From: Azolla caroliniana
Taxonomy: Eukaryota; Polypodiophyta
Direction of reading: 5' to 3'
DNA: 64,000 nucleotides
Assembly (NCBI GenBank): GCA_043228905.1
Contig: JBHGNT010000014.1
Coordinates: 9,176,001 to 9,240,000 of the forward strand
The translations under genes were made by a program, and so were the position numbers. This document shows positions 56,340 to 64,000 of this stretch, piece by piece (position 1 is the first letter of the stretch; the number at the start of each line of letters is the position of its first letter). Below the pieces are notes generated by a model that was given only the letters and a program-made list of their open reading frames with translations, was not told the DNA's origin and did no database searches.

Positions 56340-57900
56340 TTCTGTTGGAAACCTTTCACTACAATACGGGCCTTATAACTAGGTGTACTTCCGTCTTCTC
56401 CAGTCTTTAGTTTGTAGAACATTTGTTTCTAAGTGCCTTCTTTCCATCAAGTAGCTCCATCAGCTCATAGGTGTGGTTCTCATGCAAGGAATCCATTTCT
56501 TCTTGCATGGCATTATACCGTTTCTCCTTATGTGCATTAGTCATGACCTCTTCATAGCTTTCTGGTTCCCCTTCATCAGTCAAGAGAATATATTGATTGG
56601 CTGGATACCGAGAGGAGGTCTTTCTTTGTCTTCGTGGATATCTTCTTCCTTCAACAACCGATTTAGATTCGGTTTCTTCTACCAGCTCATCTTCCAACTC
56701 AGATTCGGATGCATCTATTTGTTGTTGAGTTTCGGCCGACTCAGATTCGACTTCATCAGTTGGCTGTTGTCTACCGACTGGTTGTGTGGGAGTGGGATTG
56801 ACTAGTGTAACAACAGTTGATTGGGAAGACGGCTATGGTCTTTGTTGCTTCCAGTCTTCAATTGTCTTGTCTTCCATGAATATAACATCTCGGCTTCTTA
56901 TCACTTTCTTATCAAGGAGATCCCACATTCTGTACCCGAACTCATCTTCTGAGTACCCCAAGAATATACAAGGCTTGGACTTGCTGTCCAGCTTTGACCT
57001 CTGATCTTTAGCAACATGTACATAGGCCAAGCATCCAAACACCCTCAAATGTTGATTAGACATATTCTTTCCCATTCACACCCTCTGTAGGACATCCCTC
57101 TTCAAAGGTATTGAGGGAGACCTGTTTATAAGGTAGACAACCGTCAACATTGCCTCAGCCCAATACGACTTTGGCAATTTTGCATGCGCCAACATGCTTC
57201 TTACCCTTCCCATTATGGTCTGATTCATTCTCTCTGTAGACCATTTAGCTCAAGTGTCTTCGGCACTGTATACTCAAGTTTGATGCCTTGAGTCTTGCAA
57301 TACATCTCAAATTGGCCTCTATACTCACCACCATTATCTATTCAGACAACCATCAACTTTTGTCCAGATTCTCTTTCTGTCTTTGCATGAAACTCTTTAA
57401 AGACCGACAACACTTGGTCCTTTAGACACCAATACAAATGCCCACACCTTTCTGCTGAAATCATCAATAAATGTCACGAAGTAATGTCCATGACGGTGTG
57501 ATGGGGCATCCACATAACATACATATGTGTGAACCAGTTGTAAGGCATACTCTCTTCTCATCGGAGGCCTAGAGTGAAAGGTTGTTCTATTCTGCTTTCC
57601 AGCCAAGCAGTCCACACACCTTTCAAGGTGTATTCCTTTCACCTCTGGTAGAAAATCCTTTTCAACAAGGATATGTATTCCCCTTTTGCTCATGTGTCCG
57701 AGCCTTTTATGCCACAACTCACCATCTGAGTCAGCCACTACATTTGCTTCGTCTCGGCACAACTTTGCATGCATTACATACGATGTGTTCTATTTTTGGG
57801 CTCGAGCCACAATTAGACTCCCTTTACAGAACTTCCATGTACCATTTCGAAAGCCACCATTGTAGCCTAACACGTTCGCGTTCACAAGTGGAAGGATCGC
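56340..57900 (-). pseudogene. Copia element F: protease end, integrase and RT start
   Basis: Minus strand, from high to low: protease end/pre-integrase at 57790-57895 (KGSLIVARAQK), LWHKRLGHMSKRG and integrase core start at 57450-57720 (FIDDFSRKVW), a degenerate core at 57110-57400 (missing frames), VFGCLAYVHVAKDQRSKLD at 56833-57075, the linker, and the RT start KARIVVKGFQQKK at 56345-56380. Frameshifts and stops are many. Homology stops near 57900, so gag and the 5' LTR of F are gone. The RT continues at 50961 when element C is removed. Confidence 0.85.
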
Positions 57901-58250
57901 GCATTCCACTTGTAGAATCTTCTTGAAAATATCAAAATATACCCTCTCTACAAAAATTGGATGCACTAGTATCACATGTTCCACAACTTGATTAGAATTT
58001 GCAAATATAAAAATACATGATAGGTCTACGATTGGAGATCATTAGAAATTCAAATAAGTTTGGATGTGTTGATAAGTTAATGTAGGCATAATAAAGTTCA
58101 ACAATGGCTCAATATCTCACTAATGTGCGACATGGGCAACACTAAGTTAAAGACTTATATTAATTTGGTAAGTTTTACAAAAATATAAGGTGTACTTGTA
58201 ACCATACTAATAAAATGAGTTATAATTTATACTTTGACACATACGCGCAT
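57901..58250. other. AT-rich spacer, nothing recognised
   Basis: No coding or repeat signal that I can name; marks the broken end of element F. Confidence 0.4.
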
Positions 58251-58530
58251 ATATATAATTGTGGACAATGTAGGATACTAAACTTTAGGATAATGTGATT
58301 GGAATAACAAACTTATTAAGGTATTTAATACTTGTATTTAAAGTTGATCTAATCTATTCCTCAGTTTGTTCGCATAGGATCAAACCATATGTATATAATT
58401 GTGGACAATGTAAGACAGTGAACTTTAGGATAATGTGGTGGAAATAACAAACCTATTAAGGCTTTCAATACTTGTATTTAAAATTGATCTAATCTATTCC
58501 CTAGGTGATTCACACGGGATCAAACTCCGA
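58251..58530. repeat. Tandem duplication, 140-bp unit, two copies
   Basis: tataattgtggacaatgta starts at about 58254 and 58394. Both units contain actttaggataatgtg, aataacaaac.tattaagg and tctaatctattcc. Divergence is about 15% by eye. Confidence 0.85.
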
Positions 58531-58953
58531 ACAAAAACGCTATTGGAATTACAAGCGTATAAAAACATACGGATAACGCTAGTGGAACCATTATCAACAC
58601 ACTACACAATCTAAGAAGCAATGGAAGAGAAACATAATAGTTTTATCAATAGGAGACAAAGATCCATAATAACAACATGGGCAGTCATAACAACAATTCT
58701 ACGACCATGTAATGTTAAGGTAAAGTTTGACCAAAATCAGCCTCAATTTAAACTATTTCATGTTTCTTTATAAATTTGGTAGTCAACAATGCACGCGGTG
58801 AAACCAATGTCATAAGTCTACTAACCAAGTATATAAAAATAAAATTGAAACATATAGAAGATTATAAAGAATAGAATCCACCAAGTAAAACCCAAAATTT
58901 GCATTAATAATGTGAATTCCAAACAATACATTTCGCGTTTTAAAAAGAGTCTA
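58531..58953. other. AT-rich spacer downstream of the methyltransferase-like pseudogene
   Basis: No gene recognised. It would hold the 3' UTR of the minus-strand pseudogene. Confidence 0.4.
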
Positions 58954-61900
58954 TTACATAGCAAGCAAATCGTCAATGTCATTTTCTTCGTCATCTTGTA
59001 TAGAACTCTCTTCGACTATACGTGCATTGGCTTCTCCTGTTAGCCGAGCCAACGAAATATCTTCGATAAGCTCATCATCAAGCTCTATTAGCTCCCCCGG
59101 TTCCCCGACTAACAGAGGAATAGGCTCTTGCGACGCAGATTAAAACCTTTCTGTATCAGTGAGGTTCTTTGCACCGACCTCCTCGTCCTGGTCTGGGCAC
59201 TCCCACAAAGCCTTAATCCTCATGTTTATAAATATAACTTGCTCCTCGTCCTTCTCCAATGCAACTGTGTTTCTAAAGAGCTTCAATGCACATGCAAACG
59301 TTGTCCCTATGAGGAAAGTAACAAGAAGAATTAGTTCTCAAACAAAAAAGATTCAGTATTGGTTATCTCAACATCGTTAACCTAGTTCGAGGAATACTTG
59401 TGCTACAAAAGAGGTCTAATATCCAATCTCCTTCTACAGAAAACATCTCGATCAAGTGCATCATAAGTCATTGAGGTTTTTGGTATGGGTTGATAAGTCC
59501 CTGTTCTATCGTGGTGACTGTCGCAATTTCCGTGTCATTGCTGGATATACCAGCAGATTTGAACCTCCCACTTCATTAGAATGCTCCTTGATTCTTTGTG
59601 TCTTAATTTCATCAAAGTAGCCAACCGTAATGTATTCAATAGCATTTACGAACCGAAAGGTTGGCCCTCTATTTACATTGGTTTTTATCCTATAACAAAT
59701 ATTACATCAAGTTAAGAATAGATTGAGCAATCTTAAGAAAGGCAATATAGTGAATGAAAGATATAAATAATCCTTACCATGCAAGGTTCTTGATGCCATG
59801 GCAACGAGATCTTAAAGCTTGAGCTACAGAGTACCCTTGGTCCATACTATGAAAGACAACTATTCTCCATAACGATGCAACCGTTAGCTCAGCAAAATCC
59901 TTGACCATCCTCTCTAACTATTTAAACCTAAACGTTTCATCGTCATATGCTGACCCTGCCATTCGAAATCCGTATGGAATCTCTGCAATCATTAGCGTAT
60001 ATTCCTTCTTTGGCACTTTTTGGATCATGTCAACGACATCGCTGCAAACCACGTTGTAGTAAAGATCTATCGTAATATCCTTTTTGTGGCTAAATTTTTT
60101 GAAGGAGCCATCTTCCTCAATTTCGTACACCTTGACTAAGCGACGATCCTTTTCTTTTCTGGCTCTCTCGAGATGTGCAAGGAAGGATGTCGGGAAATCG
60201 TGTATATCCTTAACTTCTCCTTGTTTCTTGCCACGACACGGTTTCTAATAGAAGCAATAAGACATCAAGTATTATTACACAACCTCTACATATGAGGAAA
60301 GCTTAATGAAAAACCACCAATACTAACCCAATCCTTGAATGCAATAAAATACTCGTATAACGCCTTATATGAAGAAGTTAGAGGATAATCTTCGGTCACT
60401 TGTTCCCAAGTTATACATCCAAGTTGTTTCATCATAACTTCTTGGATCTTCATGTACACCTTATGACTGTGAAATTAGAAAACGAGATTAGAACTTTCAA
60501 TTGCACCATATTGAATTCAATATCACTATTTGAAATACTTACTTATTGAACTCAGTGACCATTTCGTGAAGGCTTAAATCTTTCACCACAACCCTTGACA
60601 AAACAGACATGCTCGTCCTTAATACCTTGCATCGCTCTCCATAGAGACAACTTCATGTCGTCAACCGCTTCTTCAATTGTCAAATCAATTTTCTTGGCCG
60701 CTTGTAACTTTAATTCTAGTTGAGGGTCTATCGTACATTTCTTTTGTCGTTGACCCTTGACCTCCTTATTCTCCCACATTGAGAATATTTGATCTTGTAG
60801 GTCCCATACTTCTCCATCTGTAAGGCAAGTTGAAACCAGGACTCATATTTCTGAAGACCATCGGACTTAACATTATCATCCACCACAATGCCGACTTCAT
60901 GCAAGCATTGATGTTGTAGGCCTGGATGTAGCTTCACACCGAACTTTTGTTTGACGTCTAAATACTCGTGGTGGAAGAACCTTAGATGCTCAATTGATGA
61001 CAATTTCTGCCTATAGTCATTATCGTTATTGTGGTCCCATGCCAACAACTTTGACTCTTTAGTTGTGAGGCCCACGTAAATTTTGCACTCGGCATACTTG
61101 AAGAAGAAAGTCGTTGGATGTTCCTTCACAAGTTGCCGATGTGCGTCCGCCGAATGTGATCCACCAATTACAAAGTAATTGTATTGATCATGCTTTCTTA
61201 TGTCAAAATCTTCAATGATTTCACATTCTTCGGGATCTACCATAACAATAAAAGGCACAACGGTAGCATGTGGATTAATTTTCATTTTTTTCTTGAGATT
61301 TTGAACATGCATTCGGTGTGGCTCTTTGATCTCAAGTGGTCTTCATCCTGTTTTTTCATCTATAGGGGGCCAATGGATCTGTGTTATAGGAAAATTAAAC
61401 ACTTGCCCTTTTCTGACCAGTTTACGTTGCATTAACTCTCTCCGTATCTTATTCTGCTCGGATGACAACACACCCGATGCTAGCTCAGCTCCTGGCGTCC
61501 CCTTAGTGTCCTCATCTTCGTTTGAGTTTGATGAGTCGGAGTTCGACATTTTAGTGGTCCTCTTTTTTGCTGGTCTTGATTGCACTTTAGATGCCCTTTT
61601 CAGGGCCTTCACTAGGGAGGGCTAGGGCTCCGTTAGAGTTACATGGCCTTGTATATAAGGCCTCAAGGTGACAATAAGGTTTTGTGAGCTTTGTAGATCT
61701 TTTTTAAAAGATTCTGGCCCACAAGATTCCTTTACTAGTAGATCTTCAGAAAGGTACACTTTACGTACCCCCTTAGAACACTCAATCATTACAAGTATGT
61801 TGGCTGAATCTGAATCTTCGTAGTCAAATCTTAGAATACGACCATACACAAATGCAGATTCATTTTCAAGTTGACCATCACCCTTCTTCTTTCTTGTATA

Positions 61901-62160
61901 CGACACGACTTTTTTCCTAGAGTCGACGTATTCCATACACCATTCCTTGTCCTTTATCACGGTCAGGAAGGTCCTCACCACCAGTAGCTGCTAACATTTT
62001 CTTTTGGCTGACCTCATTGGATAGTTGAGATTTTGTCTCCTCGTTGAAGAGAAGCTTTTTTCCTCTCTTCATGTTCTTAGGAACTGTTAGGGTCTTGGTC
62101 TCATTTGGAGAGCCCTGTATCCGGAGCTTTTTTTTTCTTCACAGGTCGGTCCGACAAGTT
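58954..62160 (-). pseudogene. Multi-exon pseudogene: ParB-like domain plus permuted DNA methyltransferase-like domain
   Basis: Introns are kept. Exon pieces on the minus strand: about 60548-62100 (donor gtaagt), 60328-60466, 59778-60244, 59382-59689 and 58954-59306, with GT-AG borders. The first piece stays in one frame from 61981 to about 60780 except for TAG 61622 and TGA 61343, then shifts frame twice. It reads VVPFIVMVDPEE, YFVIGGSHSADAHRQL and GLTTKESKLLAWDHNNDN, like a ParB/sulfiredoxin-type fold. Then FSMWENKEVKGQ. Exon 3 has MIAEIPYGFRM (59966-59986), resembling methyltransferase motif IV (DPPY), and RIVVFHSMDQ. Exons 4-5 have NPYQKP and LDLFCS (about 59402-59420), then TTFACALKLF, like motif I. 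Motif IV before motif I is the permuted (beta-type) order. An acidic tail ends at 58954. Assignments are by motif recall. Confidence 0.6.
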
Positions 62161-62694
62161 CTCAAACGACCTATTTAAGAAAGGACATGCGAAAACATAA
62201 GTTAGGTGGTCACGTAGATTAAGGTTGTATATTAAAATATACATCATTAGACGAAGACTAAAACTAGCAGGCGATTTGTGGTAAACTATAAATATCAATC
62301 ATGTACTGAGTGAACATGATAGTCCTTTATTCGGAAATCCATTCTAGTAAGGGCCATTCAACTTCGAAAATTATATATCTTAATAAGTATACAAGGATAT
62401 ATATATCATCTTGAAGGGTAGGTATGGCTTATATTGATTCCATATCCTTATTGTAGAGAATTTGCATATGACAGACTTAAATTTGCTATCATAAAGTTAA
62501 TTCGTGGGTTATTTTCTATTATTTTAAGCTATAATAGGTCATAAAAGCTTTTTCAGTAAGGCCCCTAGTTGTTACAAAATATGGCAATTGTCACTAAAAA
62601 AGTCTGATTTTGATAGAAAGTTTGGTATATTTTCACACATATACTAAATTATTCCCCCAAAGACACAATATTCCTGTTTAAATTTTGTGTTTTA
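62161..62694. other. AT-rich spacer between pseudogene and satellite
   Basis: No gene recognised. From about 62628 it carries the first copy of a leader (ggtatattttcacacatatac...) that recurs at 62934 within the satellite. Confidence 0.4.
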
Positions 62695-63235
62695 TATAGT
62701 AACTCGATACGCCATATCGAGTTCCTGTATAAAGTTAGTGTTTATACAGGAACTCAATACAGGGTATTGAGTTACACATACTTTACACAGGAACTTGATA
62801 CGACGTATCGAGTTCCTGTGCAAAACGGTGTATCAAGTTCCGTTATAAAACACGTACTTTACATAGGAACTCGATACGGCGTATCGAGTTACTGTATAAA
62901 ACAAAAACTTTTTATAGGAACTCGATACGCCGTGGTATATTTTCACACATACTAAATTATTCCCCCAAAGACACAATATTCCTGTTTAAATTTTGTGTTT
63001 TATATAGTAACTCGATACGACGTATCGAGTTCCTGTATAAAGTTAGTGTTTTTACAGGAACTCGATATAGGGTATCGAGTTACACATACTTTACATAGGA
63101 ACTTGATATGACGTATCGAGTTCCTGTGCAAAACGGCGTATCGAGTTCCGTTATAAAACACATACTTTACATAGGAACTCGATACGGCGTATCGAGTTAC
63201 TATATAAAACAAAAACTTTTTATAGGAACTCGATA
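62628..63235. repeat. Higher-order duplication of about 306 bp in the satellite
   Basis: The block 62628-62933 (non-palindromic leader plus four to five palindromic units) is repeated at 62935-63240, starting with ggtatattttcacacata in both and keeping the order of unit variants, including the half-unit cggtgtatcaagttcc / cggcgtatcgagttcc. Confidence 0.75.
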
Positions 63236-63612
63236 CGGCGTTTCGAGTTCTTGTATGAAACAAGAACTTTATACAAGAACTCGATACGCCGTATCGAGTT
63301 CTTGTATGAAACACAGACTTTATACAGGAACTCCATACGCCGTATCGAGTTCCTTTATAAAACACGGACTTTATACAGGAACTCGATATGGCGTATCGAG
63401 TTCCTGTTGAAAACGCAAACTTTATACAAGAACTCAATATGGCGTATCGAGTTCCTGTTTAAAACAAAAATTTTAAATAGGAACTCGATACGCCGTATCA
63501 AGTTCCTGTTGAAAATGCAAACTTTATACAAGAACTCGATACGGCGTATCGAGTTCCTATTTAAATCAGAAACTTTAAATAGGAACTCGCTACGCCGTAT
63601 CCAGTTCTTGAG
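62695..63612. repeat. Palindromic satellite, about 51-bp period, about 17 units
   Basis: Each unit has a near-perfect palindrome of about 30 bp (aggaactcgatacggcgtatcgagttcct or close variants) and a spacer of about 21 bp (like gtataaaacacaaactttatac). Palindromes lie near 62703, 62755, 62795, 62868, 63008, 63056, 63096, 63175, 63224, 63274, 63325, 63376, 63427, 63478, 63530 and 63580, with some half-units. Many variants keep the pairing. Because 51 is a multiple of 3, both strands stay open over long stretches and read 17-residue repeats, which I do not regard as proteins. Confidence 0.85.
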
Positions 63613-64000
63613 TGCTAAAACATATTTACAAAAATGTCCAAAGTGTCAGACGCTTACCTGGAGTCTTGGCACTCGATTTTCTTTGAAGACATGGTGGACG
63701 TTGTTGATGCTTAGGGGGAGATCTCAATTTGGTGCTTGGTGCTTTGTGTGCTTTGTTTGCTCTGTGTGCTCTTGTGCTTTGTTCTGCTAGTGTGCTTCAT
63801 GTGATTGAAATATGAGGAGGTCTTCCTATTTATAGGGATTGACCACAGTGGTTAAAGTAACCACAGTCACTTTAACCAAGGTTGGCAACCTTAATGTTAG
63901 TTAGTTAGTAACCACAATCACTTTAACCAAAGTTACTTTATTTAGTACCTAATCTTGAGTGTACCAATCACTCTCTTTCATGGATTTGAAATAAATGATG
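63613..64000. other. Unassigned flank with a 28-bp direct repeat
   Basis: No gene. The segment agtaaccacagtcactttaacc recurs as agtaaccacaatcactttaacc about 50 bp later (63856 and 63906). A TATA-like ctatttatagg lies near 63825. It may be the edge of an LTR that continues past the window. Confidence 0.35.

Noticed and set aside
61343-61624. Stop-codon reassignment in the ParB/methyltransferase-like gene
   Set aside because: Besides TAG and TGA there are frameshifts near 60780 and 60590 and further stops in the last exons, so ordinary decay explains it.
62695-63612. CRISPR-like array of repeats and spacers
   Set aside because: The spacers are near copies of each other rather than unique, no cas genes are present, and the surroundings are plant nuclear DNA. 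It is a palindromic satellite.
63000-63790. Long ORFs on both strands with 17-residue repeats
   Set aside because: The 51-bp period is a multiple of 3 and the units are palindromic, so both strands stay open automatically. No start context, and composition follows the DNA repeat.

Overview
This window looks like nuclear DNA of a land plant with a large, repeat-rich genome. The evidence is the plant-type Ty1/copia and Ty3/gypsy retrotransposons, GT-AG introns, AT-rich gene-poor spacers and many (TC)n and other microsatellites. A seed-free plant (fern, lycophyte or moss) is possible, because the chromodomain element, the LINE and the methyltransferase-like pseudogene resemble families I associate with such plants. 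That placement is inference only. Most of the 64 kb is nested transposon sequence. I see one probably functional host gene.

Layout. 1-500: flank with a tandem tRNA-like repeat. 505-7575: fragments of three copia copies (one +, two -). 7576-12177: the 3' part of a chromodomain Ty3 element (chromovirus) and its LTR. 12178-15957 plus 25356-25391: the 3' end of a Tat-like Ty3 element ('D'). A complete 9.4 kb Ty3 element ('E', 15958-25350, TSD gacac) sits inside D's 3' LTR. Both D and E carry a long third ORF downstream of the integrase position, with a conserved N-terminal domain and a long coiled coil. 26430-32480: a near full-length LINE, with a solo LTR inserted exactly in its endonuclease region.

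32700-42500 is the gene-bearing island. A two-exon fatty acid hydroxylase superfamily gene lies on the minus strand (33819-35955), with a broken partial duplicate about 7 kb away (40850-41900). 42505-57900 is an old minus-strand copia element ('F') opened by three later insertions: a complete copia ('A', 44063-49718, TSD tttca), a solo LTR ('B', 49801-50487) and a very young complete copia ('C', 50967-56334, TSD ccttt). C's gag-pol is open except for one TAG. 58954-62160 is a multi-exon pseudogene on the minus strand that looks like a ParB-like domain joined to a DNA methyltransferase with permuted motif order. 62695-63612 is a 51-bp-period satellite whose every unit holds a near-perfect palindrome.

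The retroelements encode only their own replication proteins (gag, protease, integrase, reverse transcriptase, RNase H). Relative ages, from LTR comparison by eye, are C (about 0.6% divergence) youngest, then E (about 3.6%), then A (about 7%). F, D and the chromovirus are older or truncated. The best candidates for something undescribed are the third ORF of D and E, the ParB/methyltransferase-like pseudogene, and the palindromic satellite.
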